Part shown: piece by piece, positions 1-10,439 of the stretch
Position numbering within the stretch: the first letter of the stretch is position 1
How the letters are laid out: each line of letters begins with the position of its first letter
Assembly: GCA_002502855.1 (NCBI GenBank)
Contig: DAQK01000003.1
Coordinates: forward strand, 7,264 to 71,263
Direction of reading: 5' to 3'
Source of the DNA: Methanobacterium sp. UBA279
Lineage (GTDB): Archaea; Methanobacteriota; Methanobacteria; Methanobacteriales; Methanobacteriaceae
DNA: 64,000 bases
Notes under the pieces: model-generated
What the model saw: only the letters and a program-made list of their open reading frames with translations
What the model was told of the DNA's origin: nothing
Database searches by the model: none
Translations under genes and position numbers: made by a program

Positions 1-339
1 CCGGAAAGTTTAAAGGGATACATCCTGGTGGAATCTTCAGGTAAACTGGATATGCAGAATCCTGCCTTCAAAGTCCTCCATATGAAGGGTGCTATTGAAG
101 GGCAGATACCCTACGAAGAAGTGCAGAACTTTTTAAACCCAGAACCTATAATTGCTTCCATTCAAAAGGGAAGTATCGTGGAGTTAATATCAGGACCCTT
201 CAAGGGAGAGAAGGCCAAAGTAGTTAGGATAGATGAATCCAAGGAAGACGTGGTTTTAGAACTCATCGAAGCCGCAGTTCCAATACCAGTTACAGTTAAA
301 GGCGATCAAATACGCCTAATACAAAAGGAGGCAGATTAA
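1..339 (+). CDS. spt5: Transcription elongation factor Spt5 (NusG-like), 3' part
   Basis: The gene enters the window already open and ends at 339. The first residues (PESLKGYILVES) fit the end of the NGN domain. The rest is a KOW domain with the pattern SIVELISGPFKGEKAKV. Archaeal Spt5 pairs with Spt4, binds the RNA polymerase clamp and supports elongation. Its stop codon overlaps the ATG of the L11 gene by one base, the usual archaeal spt5-rpl11 order. The start lies outside the window. Confidence 0.93.
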   Translation, partial: PESLKGYILVESSGKLDMQNPAFKVLHMKGAIEGQIPYEEVQNFLNPEPIIASIQKGSIVELISGPFKGEKAKVVRIDESKEDVVLELIEAAVPIPVTVKGDQIRLIQKEAD

Positions 340-827
340 TGGCTAAAGAAACTATAAAAATTCTTATAGACGGCGGTAAAGCAACTCCTGGACCACCACT
401 CGGTCCGGCAATCGGTCCGCTGGGCATTAACATGATGCAGGTAGTTGAACAGATAAACCAGAAAACAGTTGATTTTGAGGGAATGAAGGTCCCAGTTAAG
501 ATCATAGTGGACGTGGGCACCAAAGAATTCGAAGTAACCGTGGGAACACCACCAACCACAGCTCTCATCAAGGACGAACTCAACATAGAAAAGGGATCCC
601 AAGACCCCGGTCTTGATAAAGTAGCGGATCTCAAAGTGGAACAGGCCCTGAAGATTGCCCGGATGAAGTTCGACGCTCTACTCTCTAACGATTATAAAAA
701 CGCTGCCAAAGAAGTTATAGGGACCTGTGTAAGTATGGGGTTAACCGTGGAAGGAAAAGACCCCAGAGAAGTGCAGCAAGAAATAGATCAGGGTAAATAC
801 GACGATGTACTAGTTGAAAGTGCTTAA
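339..827 (+). CDS. rpl11: 50S ribosomal protein L11
   Basis: The 162-residue protein begins MAKETIKILIDGGKATPGPP, the typical archaeal L11 N-terminus with its proline/glycine-rich GPALGP-like loop (PPLGPAIGPLGIN). L11 binds 23S rRNA in the GTPase-associated centre with the stalk proteins. The length is normal. Translation is probably coupled to spt5 through the one-base overlap, and an AGGAGG-type site (aaaaggagg) lies just before the ATG. Confidence 0.98.
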   Translation: MAKETIKILIDGGKATPGPPLGPAIGPLGINMMQVVEQINQKTVDFEGMKVPVKIIVDVGTKEFEVTVGTPPTTALIKDELNIEKGSQDPGLDKVADLKVEQALKIARMKFDALLSNDYKNAAKEVIGTCVSMGLTVEGKDPREVQQEIDQGKYDDVLVESA

Positions 828-960
828 GCCTGATAGATAAGCTTAACCCTGATATAACTAAATTCCATTTCATCAATTAACAAATAATTGGCGAAGAAAC
901 AGTAAAACACAAGAAATTTGGAAATGAACTTTTCACCCAAAAAGTTCATGGAGGAATTGA

Positions 961-1599
<639 letters not shown>

Positions 1600-2613
1600 A
1601 TGCCTCATGTTGCAGATTGGAAGAAAGAAGAGGTTAAAGATCTTAAAGGTCTTATCGGAAGCCACAAAGTAGTGGGTATGGCTGATCTGGCCGATATTCC
1701 TGCCCCCCAACTTCAAAAGATGCGCCGAACCTTAAAGGACAGTGCACTCATTAAGATGTCCAGGAAAACTCTCATGAGCCTGGCCCTTCAAGACAGCAAA
1801 AAATCCAACATAGAATCCCTAAGTAAACATATGGATGGGCAGCCAGCCTTAATTTTCACGGATATGAATCCCTTTAAACTCTTCAAGATACTGGAGGACA
1901 GTAAAACCCAGGCACCTGCCAAGGCAGGTAGCATCGCTCCTGCTGATATAGTGGTTCCTGAAGGTGACACTGCATTTCCACCAGGCCCTATGCTGGGAGA
2001 GCTCCAAAAGATTGGGATTCCAGCCAAGATCGATAAGGGAAAGATAGTTATACAGAAGGATAAAGTCGTGGTAGAAGAAGGAGAGAAGATCTCCGCCGAA
2101 GTGGCCAGTATCCTCACCCGTCTTGACATCCACCCCCTGGAAGTGGGTATAGATCTCAAAGCAGCCTATGAGGAAGAGACCATCTACACATCGGATCTTT
2201 TAACCATCGACCCGGAAAAAACATTATCCGATATCCAAAGTGCTTATGCTGGTGCTTTAAACCTGTCAGTTAATGCAGAGATATTCAACGCTGTATCCAT
2301 GCCGATACTCTTATCCAATGCAGCAACAAATGCATTGAATCTGGCGGTGAACTCTGAAATACTGAATGATAAGACCATCGGCATACTGGTGCCTAAGGCA
2401 TACTCACAGATGTTGGCACTGGCCTCTGAAATAGCTTCTAAAAATGCTGAAGCTGTGGATGATGACCTGCAAGCTAAACTGAGTTCCAGCACAGCACCAG
2501 CCCCAGAACCCAAAGAAGACAAAGATGAAGAACCTCCCGAAGAAGAGAAGGAAGAATCTGAAGAGGAAAAAGAAGAAGCAGCAGCAGCCGGTTTAGGTGC
2601 TCTCTTCGGATAG
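1600..2613 (+). CDS. rplP0: 50S ribosomal protein L10 (acidic P0 homologue)
   Basis: This 337-residue archaeal L10/P0 anchors L12 dimers to the ribosomal stalk. It starts MPHVADWKKEEVKDLK and ends in an acidic tail followed by AAAAGLGALFG. The same terminal motif ends the L12 protein and is the archaeal hook that binds translation factors. It starts at the base after the L1 stop, so it is part of the same operon. Confidence 0.98.
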   Translation: MPHVADWKKEEVKDLKGLIGSHKVVGMADLADIPAPQLQKMRRTLKDSALIKMSRKTLMSLALQDSKKSNIESLSKHMDGQPALIFTDMNPFKLFKILEDSKTQAPAKAGSIAPADIVVPEGDTAFPPGPMLGELQKIGIPAKIDKGKIVIQKDKVVVEEGEKISAEVASILTRLDIHPLEVGIDLKAAYEEETIYTSDLLTIDPEKTLSDIQSAYAGALNLSVNAEIFNAVSMPILLSNAATNALNLAVNSEILNDKTIGILVPKAYSQMLALASEIASKNAEAVDDDLQAKLSSSTAPAPEPKEDKDEEPPEEEKEESEEEKEEAAAAGLGALFG

Positions 2614-2749
2614 AAAAATTCTCTTTAGATAAAAAATATAAATAATGAATAATTAAAAAAATTAAAATCTGTATAAAAGGATTAAAAAGGATTCAAATAA
2701 GAAATTCTTAAATTCGTAAATTTTATAGACAATTTAGAAGGTGAATCAT

Positions 2750-3064
2750 ATGGAATACGTATACGCAGCAATGTTATTGCACACAACAGGTCAGGAAATT
2801 AATGAAGCAAATGTGAAGAAGGTACTGGACGCATCTGGAGCCGAAGTAGACGACGCCAGGGTTAAGGCTTTAATTGCAGCTTTAGAAGATGTGGATATCG
2901 ATGAAGCCATAGAAAAAACTGCTTTAACCGCAGCAACACCCGCCGCAGCAGGCGCAGCACCCGCCACCGCGGAAACTCCAGAAGAAGAAGAGGAAGAAGA
3001 GGAAGAATCTGAAGAAGAAAAAGAAGAAGAAGCAGCAGCCGGTCTCGGCGCTCTCTTTGGTTAA
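2750..3064 (+). CDS. rpl12: 50S ribosomal protein L12 (P1/P2 type)
   Basis: The protein begins MEYVYAAMLLHTTGQEINE and ends with an Ala-rich hinge, a long Glu run and AAAGLGALFG, as in archaeal L12. The ATG at 2750 is preferred because AAGGTGA stands just before it; the in-frame GTG at 2741 lies inside that site. The 136-base AT-rich gap after L10 may carry a separate promoter, useful for a protein present in several copies per ribosome. Confidence 0.97.
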   Translation: MEYVYAAMLLHTTGQEINEANVKKVLDASGAEVDDARVKALIAALEDVDIDEAIEKTALTAATPAAAGAAPATAETPEEEEEEEEESEEEKEEEAAAGLGALFG

Positions 3065-3100
3065 TTTTCTTTTTCTATTTTCAATTTTTCTTTAAACGAT
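3065..3100 (+). terminator. T-rich terminator after the stalk operon
   Basis: Directly after the L12 stop come several T runs (ttttctttttc, caatttttcttt) without a strong hairpin. Archaeal RNA polymerase terminates on such oligo-T stretches, so this is the likely 3' end of the operon. Confidence 0.55.
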
Positions 3101-3233
3101 TTTCCTATTTCTTTTAAACTATTTTTATTAAAAAAAGTATAATTTTCTTTTAATTTACAAAAAAGAGTATATAAAATTTAATTTTAAAAAAAATTAGTCA
3201 ATTAATTAAGTCCATTAATTAATTTCCTATTTA

Positions 3234-3422
3234 CTATTTTGAATCAATTCTTTTTACAGCCATTTTACTGGTTAAGACTAATTTAGCAGTGAGTGCATCC
3301 TGATCGTTTTTGTTTTTTCGAAGTTCATCATCTATTTTTTCAAGCATTGATTCAAACTCATTACTTTTACAATTATATGCCTTTTTCAATAGAGATTTAG
3401 AATTATTATTGCTGTCATCCAT
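3234..3422 (-). CDS. Small charged protein of unknown function
   Basis: The 62-residue reading frame on the reverse strand begins MDDSNNNSKSLLKKAYNC, is rich in Lys/Asp/Glu and is predicted to be helical. A GGTGGT site precedes the ATG at a suitable distance, which supports translation. No family was recognised. It stands alone between convergent L12 and divergent alaS, so context gives no function. Confidence 0.6.
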   Translation of the reverse strand: MDDSNNNSKSLLKKAYNCKSNEFESMLEKIDDELRKNKNDQDALTAKLVLTSKMAVKRIDSK

Positions 3423-3740
3423 TTTTATACCACCAGTCTTAAAAACAATTATTATTAAAAGACTCTTACAAATGTTATTATGTTTGAAACTATATTTAAA
3501 GATTTAGATTAGTAAGATGCCTGAGAAAACAAGTCTGGGATTTTATAATACTTTGTATTGTTTAAGGTATCTGAAAAATAATCAATACAACTATATAATA
3601 CTCTACCCGAAAAATTCAAAATATCCATAAATATTTCTAAAACAATATTTCAAATGATGAAACAAAATATAGAAGTAAATAGAAATCTAAAACAAACTCT
3701 ATCTAAACTAATTTTTTACCAAAAATATCCGATGATCACT

Positions 3741-6440
3741 ATGTCTGAACAATTCAATAAATTGGGATACACTAAAAAAACCTGCATAACCTGTGGTAAG
3801 GATTTCTGGACTGCAGTCGACAGACAAACCTGTGGCGACGCACCCTGCGATGAATACGGGTTTATCGGTAACCCCGCAACCCGGAAAAAGTATGACCTGC
3901 ACTCCATCCAAAAGACTTTCCTGGATTTTTTCAGTGAAAACGATCACACACCTATTGGAAGGTACCCAGTCCTGGCCAAAAGGTGGAGGGATGATGTATT
4001 TCTAGTGGGAGCTTCCATCTACGACTTCCAACCATGGGTCACCTCTGGTATGGTGGAGCCCCCAGCCAATCCACTGGTAGTTGCCCAGCCATCCATAAGA
4101 CTCAACGATGTGGACAACGTAGGCCGTACTGGCAGGCACATGACCTGCTTCACCATGGGAGGACACCACGCCTTCAACTCAGATAAAAATCACATCTACT
4201 GGGAAGATGAAACCATCAAATACTGCCACGACTTCATCAAGCACATCGGCATCAACCCAGAGGAGATCACATTCATCGAATCATGGTGGGAAGGCGGAGG
4301 AAACGCCGGCCCCTGCTACGAGATTTGTGTCCAGGGAGTGGAACTGGCCACACTGGTATTTATAAAATACCGCACCACATCCCAAGGACTGAAGAACATA
4401 CCACTTAAAATCGTGGACACCGGCTACGGCCTGGAAAGGTTCGCCTGGATAAGCCAGGGCACAGCCACTGCTTATGAATCAGCTTTCGGCCCTGTGGTAG
4501 ATCAGCTAAAGGCAATGGGCAATGTACAGGTGGATGATGAGATCCTGGCAGAAAACGCCCGGGTGGCCGGGATGATGGACATCGAAGACATAGCCGACCT
4601 GAAGGCACTACGAAACAGGGTGGCCGAGAAATTAGAGATACCAGTAGAGGAACTGGTGAAGGTAACAAAACCAGTAGAATCCGTCTATATAATAGCTGAT
4701 CACACCCGCTGCCTGGCCTTTATGCTAGCAGATGGAGTGGTACCCTCCAACGTTAAAGACGGGTACCTGGCCCGTTTAATTTTAAGGAGAACCATTCGCT
4801 TCATGAAGGAGCTCCAGCTGGAGGAGTCCCTGGAGGATATGATGAAATTACAGCTGGACTACCTGAAAAAGAGCTACCCGGAGATAAAACAGCACCAGGA
4901 ACATATAAACGATATAATCAACCTGGAAGAAAAAAGGTACTACAAAACAGTTAGTAAAGGTAAAAAACTGGTTAAAAAGACCATAAATTATCTTAAAAAG
5001 GATGGGGAAGATAAAATACCCTTGGAATCCCTTATAATGCTCTATGACTCCCACGGCATCCCCCCGGAATCTGTAGATGAAATAGCTAAAGAGGAAAACT
5101 TCGATGCAAATATCCCGGATAACTTCTATACTCTGGTGGCTTCAGAACACTCCGAGGAGATACCTGAAGAAAAAGCAGCAATTGAGCTGGACTATCCCAC
5201 CACAGAACTGTTATTTTATGATGACCCTTCAAATTATGAGTTTGAAGCCCACGTAATTGGAACCTACAATGACAACGTCATATTAGATCGTACGCTATTC
5301 TATCCAGAAGGAGGGGGCCAACCATCCGATATAGGATCCCTGGATATACGTGGAGAAAAAGTGGAGGTCCTCCACGCCGAAAAAGTGGATGACATAGTCC
5401 TCCACAAGGTTAGTGAAGAGGATATCCGGAAAGTACACCCCTACCAGGGCCAGATCATCAAAGGCCACGTGGACCCATCCCATAGGAAGATTTTAACCCA
5501 GAACCACACCGCTACACACCTGATAGTTGCCGCGGCCAGGAAGGTACTGGGCGACCATATCTGGCAGGCCGGAGCCCAGAAGGGTGTGGATAAATCCAGG
5601 ATCGACATCTCACACTACAAGAGGATCACGCCCCCAGAACTTGAGGAAATCGAACTAGTGGCCAACAAGCTGGTGATGGACAACATCAACGTGAACACCT
5701 TCTGGCTGGAGAGAACCATGGCCGAGAAAAAATACGGGTTCATACTATACCAGGGTGGAGTGGTACCTGGGATGAATATCAGGACCGTTGAAATAGAGGG
5801 AACAGACGTCCAGGCCTGCGGAGGAACCCACTGCAATCAGACCGGTGATATTGGATTGATCAAGATCACCAGGACCGAGAGGATCCAGGACGGAGTGGAG
5901 AGGATAGAATTTTCAGCCGGTGAATCGGCCATAAAAGCCGTGCAAAACAATGATAACCTCCTGAAGGAAAGCTCCGGAGTGTTCAAGGTGGATGCTGAGC
6001 AGCTCCCCCAGACCTGTGAAAGGTTCTTCACCGAATGGAAGGCCTTTAAAAATGAAATAAACCGGTTGAAAAATGAAATTGCATCACTAAAGATTGAGGG
6101 CATCACCAGCCAGACAGAAACGGTTGGAGAACTAATTGTACTCAACAAACAGATAGAAGCAGATATGGGGGAACTGGTGAAGATCGCCTCAAACCTCACT
6201 GAAACTGGTAAAGCCGATGTGGTGGTTATCATAAACGGTGAAGGTAAAATCGCCGGCGCTGCATCACCAAAAGCCCTGGAGAAGGGTATTAAAATCAATG
6301 ATGTTATTAAAGAGGCTGCTGGTATAATGGACGGTGGTGGGGGAGGTAAACCAAACCTGGCCCAGGGAGCAGGACGCGACACGACGAAAATAGCCGAAGC
6401 ACTGGATGCAGTTTCGAAGTACCTGGAAAAAATAGGATAA
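3741..6440 (+). CDS. alaS: Alanyl-tRNA synthetase, archaeal type
   Basis: The enzyme attaches alanine to tRNA-Ala. The first part is the class II catalytic core, starting MSEQFNKLGYTKKTC, with an early Cys-rich segment typical of archaeal AlaRS. The editing domain shows HTATHL and CGGTHC, whose His and Cys residues bind zinc and clear Ser- or Gly-tRNA-Ala. The C-Ala domain carries MDGGGGGKPNLAQGAG. The reading frame is open from 3654, but the ATG at 3741 (899 residues) has a GATGATC site and fits the family N-terminus. Confidence 0.96.
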   Translation: MSEQFNKLGYTKKTCITCGKDFWTAVDRQTCGDAPCDEYGFIGNPATRKKYDLHSIQKTFLDFFSENDHTPIGRYPVLAKRWRDDVFLVGASIYDFQPWVTSGMVEPPANPLVVAQPSIRLNDVDNVGRTGRHMTCFTMGGHHAFNSDKNHIYWEDETIKYCHDFIKHIGINPEEITFIESWWEGGGNAGPCYEICVQGVELATLVFIKYRTTSQGLKNIPLKIVDTGYGLERFAWISQGTATAYESAFGPVVDQLKAMGNVQVDDEILAENARVAGMMDIEDIADLKALRNRVAEKLEIPVEELVKVTKPVESVYIIADHTRCLAFMLADGVVPSNVKDGYLARLILRRTIRFMKELQLEESLEDMMKLQLDYLKKSYPEIKQHQEHINDIINLEEKRYYKTVSKGKKLVKKTINYLKKDGEDKIPLESLIMLYDSHGIPPESVDEIAKEENFDANIPDNFYTLVASEHSEEIPEEKAAIELDYPTTELLFYDDPSNYEFEAHVIGTYNDNVILDRTLFYPEGGGQPSDIGSLDIRGEKVEVLHAEKVDDIVLHKVSEEDIRKVHPYQGQIIKGHVDPSHRKILTQNHTATHLIVAAARKVLGDHIWQAGAQKGVDKSRIDISHYKRITPPELEEIELVANKLVMDNINVNTFWLERTMAEKKYGFILYQGGVVPGMNIRTVEIEGTDVQACGGTHCNQTGDIGLIKITRTERIQDGVERIEFSAGESAIKAVQNNDNLLKESSGVFKVDAEQLPQTCERFFTEWKAFKNEINRLKNEIASLKIEGITSQTETVGELIVLNKQIEADMGELVKIASNLTETGKADVVVIINGEGKIAGAASPKALEKGIKINDVIKEAAGIMDGGGGGKPNLAQGAGRDTTKIAEALDAVSKYLEKIG

Positions 6441-6472
6441 TATCGTAATTTACAGTATTCACGGTGATTAAT

Positions 6473-6823
6473 ATGACTCAACAAGAATCCATAAAGGAAG
6501 AAATAGCCTACTGGAAGGAAGTGGGTGATAATTCATTTAAGGAAGGCAACTACCTGGCTGCCCTGGAAGCATATGAGACGATAACCCACAGCGACCCGCA
6601 GAATGTGGAGGCCTGGAAGGGCATGGCCACCGCCTTTTCCCTGCTGGACAAGCCCTATGATGCACTGCAGAGCCTGGACAGGGCAATTGAAATTGACCCC
6701 AGCGACAGCGAATCCCTGGAAATTAAAGATTTACTCCTTAAAAAGTTAATGGAAGAAAACCAGGAATTATTAAACCGGGTTAAGGAAAAAGAATCTGATA
6801 AATCCGACCAAAAATTGATCTAA
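6473..6823 (+). CDS. Tetratricopeptide repeat protein
   Basis: A 116-residue protein with at least two TPR-like helical pairs: GNYLAALEAYETITHSDPQN, then a second pair containing PYDALQSLDRAIEIDPSD. TPRs hold protein partners together. The ATG at 6473 has GGTGAT five bases upstream; the in-frame GTG at 6464 is part of that site. It lies 32 bases after alaS and may be co-transcribed. The partner is unknown. Confidence 0.85.
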   Translation: MTQQESIKEEIAYWKEVGDNSFKEGNYLAALEAYETITHSDPQNVEAWKGMATAFSLLDKPYDALQSLDRAIEIDPSDSESLEIKDLLLKKLMEENQELLNRVKEKESDKSDQKLI

Positions 6824-6919
6824 TACTAAAATTTGATTTTTAGTCCAAATCCAATCAAGATTGATTTTAACTAAATCCATCAAATTAATTTAACTAAATC
6901 CCATCAGGATCAAAGAGTA

Positions 6920-8182
6920 ATGAACATGAAAAGCAGAACCCTACAGGATATAAAACAGAGGATAGTTGGTGGTGAAGCAACGGTACTCACCGCAGAGGAA
7001 GTTAGCGATCTGGTTAGGAACGGTGAGGAACCTGAATTCGATGAAGTCGACGTTGTAACCAGTGGAACGTGTGGAATAATGTCCGGTACAGCCGCTATTT
7101 TCCATATCAAAGTAGGTGAACCTGGTTCATTTAAAAAGGCAAATAGAATTTTGTTAAATGGAGTACCTGGGTTTCCAGGCCCCTGTCCCAATGAATGGCT
7201 GGGATCCGTGGATTTGATAGTTTACGGGACCAGTCACAGCATCTATCATGATGATTACGGGGGAGGATTCCTGTTTCAGGATATAATTAAGGGGAATGAA
7301 GTTGAAGTGGAAGTGGAATCCATAAGCGGGGATAAACTAAAAACAACCGTAACCATGGATGATATGGGCACTGCACAGATGATTGGTACCCGATTGGCAT
7401 TTAAAAACTACACAGCCTTCGTTAATCCTTCCCTGGAATCAGTGGCCTCCATCTTCAACGCGGTGAATATGGAAGGGCCTTTTAAGGGATTGTCCTTCTC
7501 GGGATGTGGTGAACTGAACCCTTTGCAGAATGATCCCCATATGAGGATCATAAAGCGAGGAGCTAAGGTGCTTCTTTCTGGTTCTGAGGGGATGGTACTG
7601 GGTCAGGGCACCAGGAGCTCGGATGAAAAGCCTAACCTGATGATATCAGCGGATATGCACCAGATGGACCCTTTATATGTGGGTGGTTTTAAAACTGCCG
7701 CCGGTCCGGAGGTCTTTAACAGTGTGGCCGCTGCCATACCCATCCTCAATGAGGATATTCTTAAGGATACTTTCATCACCAACAAGGACATCAAATTACC
7801 AGTTGCTGATATACGTGGTAGGCATCAGGTTCTGGGATTTACTGATTATGCGTCTGTCTGGGAGAATATTACAGAAAGGCCTGTTTATTATCCAGAAGGA
7901 TGCCAGAACTGCGAATTATGTTTGGTCCGTGAGAGATGCCCTACAGGCGCATATAAAGGTAACTTTAATGAGGAAATCTGTTTTGGATGTGGGATGTGCG
8001 ATTATTCCTGTCCCCACGGTGCCTTCCAGATGAAGAGGGGTAAAATCAAGTTCAGTGTGGATGAAAGGCTGGTGGAAGTACCCATGGTCTGCCGTCAATC
8101 TGATATAATCAGAGCCCGGAAACTGGCAGAGGACCTTAAAAAAAGAGTTACAGATGGTAGTTTCGATCTGGGTGGATGCTGA
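6920..8182 (+). CDS. Methanogenesis marker 16-type metalloprotein (HcyBio/DUF39 plus ferredoxin)
   Basis: This 420-residue protein has an HcyBio (DUF39)-like body (VDVVTSGTCGIMSGTAAIFH, GVPGFPGPCPNEWLG, FSGCGELNPL). A C-terminal ferredoxin part has two cysteine clusters, CQNCELCLVRERCPTGA and CFGCGMCDYSCPHGAF, which should bind two [4Fe-4S] clusters. Members of this family occur in methanogens. A related DUF39 protein makes homocysteine from aspartate semialdehyde, so a sulfur-transfer role is plausible but inferred. Confidence 0.87.
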   Translation: MNMKSRTLQDIKQRIVGGEATVLTAEEVSDLVRNGEEPEFDEVDVVTSGTCGIMSGTAAIFHIKVGEPGSFKKANRILLNGVPGFPGPCPNEWLGSVDLIVYGTSHSIYHDDYGGGFLFQDIIKGNEVEVEVESISGDKLKTTVTMDDMGTAQMIGTRLAFKNYTAFVNPSLESVASIFNAVNMEGPFKGLSFSGCGELNPLQNDPHMRIIKRGAKVLLSGSEGMVLGQGTRSSDEKPNLMISADMHQMDPLYVGGFKTAAGPEVFNSVAAAIPILNEDILKDTFITNKDIKLPVADIRGRHQVLGFTDYASVWENITERPVYYPEGCQNCELCLVRERCPTGAYKGNFNEEICFGCGMCDYSCPHGAFQMKRGKIKFSVDERLVEVPMVCRQSDIIRARKLAEDLKKRVTDGSFDLGGC

Positions 8183-8210
8183 TAATTGGTTAGGTGAAAA
8201 ATGATAATTT

Positions 8211-8633
8211 TTATCCTACAGAAGGTAATGAACCGCTGGTAAACATCATAAAACCAATGATAAAACCCAGGAGCAGTGCTATAATTAGTATCAATAGAAT
8301 CGGGGTCATTCCCATGCCGGAACTTTCTGTTTCTTCCTCATCAGGATAGTACTGGCTGAGATCGTAGCCTCTGTACTTCTTTTTCCTTGGTTTTTGGTGG
8401 GCTGGTCTTTTTTGATACTGATCTTCCATGTGTTGATCTTCAATGTACTGGTCGTAGAAGTCCTCTTCCCTATCCTGATATTCTCCCCTCTTATATCTTC
8501 CTTGCAAGGGTTTATATTCAGAATTCCTACTTTTCTGCTGAGGTTTATATTTTGGTCTGGTGAGTTTCGCACCACAATGTGGACAGAAAGTGTCTCTTCG
8601 CCTTATATAACCCCCACATTTTTGGCATTCCAT
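8211..8633 (-). CDS. Zinc-ribbon protein with C-terminal membrane segment
   Basis: The protein starts MECQKCGGYIRRRDTFCPHC, a four-cysteine zinc ribbon. A long charged, glutamine- and tyrosine-rich linker follows, then one hydrophobic segment near the C-terminus (PILLILIIALLLGFIIGFMM). Such ribbon-linker-membrane proteins are common and mostly uncharacterised in Methanobacterium. No ribosome binding site is seen at the ATG, so a short or leaderless transcript is possible. It is convergent with the marker-16 gene. Confidence 0.75.
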   Translation of the reverse strand: MECQKCGGYIRRRDTFCPHCGAKLTRPKYKPQQKSRNSEYKPLQGRYKRGEYQDREEDFYDQYIEDQHMEDQYQKRPAHQKPRKKKYRGYDLSQYYPDEEETESSGMGMTPILLILIIALLLGFIIGFMMFTSGSLPSVG

Positions 8634-9155
8634 TTTTAATCAATAATTTGTTTTATTTTAAACCTTATAACTTTTATTATGTATCCTACCTATTTAATAA
8701 AACTTCTACAGATTTTAATAAAAAATTAGTAATAAAGTGGTTTTTAACGGGAGACATAGTAATTGTACTGTATTATGTATTTTAAAATCAATAATTAGTT
8801 TATTTAGCAGAATAATTATATAAGAAGCTAGTTGCACTCTTTGCACCAGAATTATGCTTTTAAACCCGATAGGATAATATATTCTTAATCAGAAAAGATT
8901 AATTTCGGTGTTAATTTATTATTTAAGACCAGTTTCCGTATTTAATCTCTAAATAAAGTCTCGAAGACAGGAATCAATTTACATCCCATTAAAAAATACT
9001 TTAATTAAACCTTAAAACTAAAAAAGAGTTCTCGAACTCGTTTTTTTTTAATTTTAGACCACAACCTTTATAAGTGATCATTAAGTGATAGGGAGACATG
9101 GTCCAAAAAGGTCTCAAATATCTTTTTTGAATTTTTTGGACATGGAGGCGGTAAA
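8634..9155 (+). promoter_or_regulatory. Promoter and hairpin leader of the pseudomurein-binding peptidase gene
   Basis: This 520-base AT-rich stretch has no convincing gene. A TATA-like CCTTTATAAG stands at 9065-9074, predicting a transcript start near 9095. The RNA would then fold through a nine-base-pair stem, GTCCAAAAA at 9101-9109 with TTTTTGGAC at 9133-9141. The stem ends two bases before GGAGG at 9144-9148, so it could control access to the ribosome binding site. Confidence 0.5.
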
Positions 9156-10349
9156 ATTAAGCGAAAATCGATAACCTTAGTGATAATGCTACTGGCATTA
9201 GCACTAACTTTGAGTGCAAACACAGTTTTTGCAACAACAAATACAACAACAAATACAAATGTTTCAGACCAGAATACTGGTCAAAATGTAGATAAAAATA
9301 CAGTTAATAGTTCCGTAGAGGCGGCTGGAGCCCCAACTGCCACTAAGCAAGCAGCAGCTGGATCTACAGTGAGTACAAAGACAGTAACAACTACCCAGAA
9401 AAGCTTCACCAGCAGTCAGATAAACAGTGCAGCTACCACGGTCAAGAATTTTGTTGAAAAAAATAAAAGATTGCCCAGTTACGTCACCATATATTCTATG
9501 CAGGTGACTATGCCCCAGTTTCTAAAATTGATGACCACCAATACCATTAACCTTAACAGTAAAACACCCAAGTCAGTGACTCTTCAGACTGTTAACAACC
9601 CATCAACAGGGACGGGAACTTTTAAATCCGGTAATCTGAACAAAGCAACATATGTAAAATTAGCTAAATTAATCAACTCGTACATAAATTCCAATGGTAA
9701 AGCACCGAGCACGGGCACTACTTCACTTGGAAAAATAAGCTTCAAGGACCTGGTCTACACCTACAGTAAAATATTGAATTTCCAGAAATCCAACAAAAGG
9801 CTACCAAACTACGTAACCGTAAATAAATTTGGTTGGAAAACCAGTGGGAAAGGAAGCGGTTCCTCGTCAAGCGGCAGCAGTTCAACATCGACCAGTGCTC
9901 TATCAAAGTATTTAAAAGTTACAGCCAATGCACAGTCAACGAGTTCAACCATCAAGAATCTGGCAGCTTCAATAACCAAGGGTAAAACCACGACCTATGC
10001 TAAGGCTCAGGCCATCTTCAACTGGGTGAGGGATCATATATCCTATTCATTCTACTACAACACCAAAAAGGGTGCTCTGGGCGTTTTAAGCTCCAGGAGT
10101 GCTAACTGTGTGGATAATTCACACCTGATGGTGGCACTCGCCAGAGCAGCAGGAATACCAGCCAGGTACCAGCATGGAACCTGCAGATTCGCAAGCGGGA
10201 CCTACGGACACGTTTGGGCTCAACTGTATGTAAACGGAAAATGGTACTATGCAGACGGTGTAAGTAAAACTAACAGTTTTGGAACCATAAGAAACTGGAA
10301 CCTTAACACGTACAAGTTACACGACACCTACGCAACATTACCATTTTAA
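9156..10349 (+). CDS. Secreted pseudomurein-binding protein with Cys-His-Asp peptidase domain
   Basis: The N-terminus is a signal peptide. The middle has two pseudomurein-binding repeats (VEKNKRLPSYVTIYS and QKSNKRLPNYVTVNK regions), and the C-terminus is a transglutaminase-like domain with Cys318, His352 and Asp367 in NCVDNSH, GHVWAQ and ADGV contexts. This resembles the C71 pseudomurein endoisopeptidases of Methanobacterium viruses. The start is taken as AUU at 9156, since it follows GGAGG by seven bases and gives a basic signal peptide (KRKSITLVIML). The alternative GTG at 9180 has no ribosome site and loses the basic end. Likely a cell-wall remodelling enzyme. Confidence 0.85.
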   Translation: MKRKSITLVIMLLALALTLSANTVFATTNTTTNTNVSDQNTGQNVDKNTVNSSVEAAGAPTATKQAAAGSTVSTKTVTTTQKSFTSSQINSAATTVKNFVEKNKRLPSYVTIYSMQVTMPQFLKLMTTNTINLNSKTPKSVTLQTVNNPSTGTGTFKSGNLNKATYVKLAKLINSYINSNGKAPSTGTTSLGKISFKDLVYTYSKILNFQKSNKRLPNYVTVNKFGWKTSGKGSGSSSSGSSSTSTSALSKYLKVTANAQSTSSTIKNLAASITKGKTTTYAKAQAIFNWVRDHISYSFYYNTKKGALGVLSSRSANCVDNSHLMVALARAAGIPARYQHGTCRFASGTYGHVWAQLYVNGKWYYADGVSKTNSFGTIRNWNLNTYKLHDTYATLPF

Positions 10350-10439
10350 TCCCATTTTTTTTCTTTTTTTAGAAATCAGATCCTAGAAATTCAAATTCAT
10401 TTTTAAAAATCACATAATAAACCCTTAAATTTAGATCAA

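Noticed and set aside
4405..4668. Reverse-strand frames inside alaS and other long genes
   Set aside because: These are antisense shadows of well-supported genes, with no ribosome sites or domain patterns.
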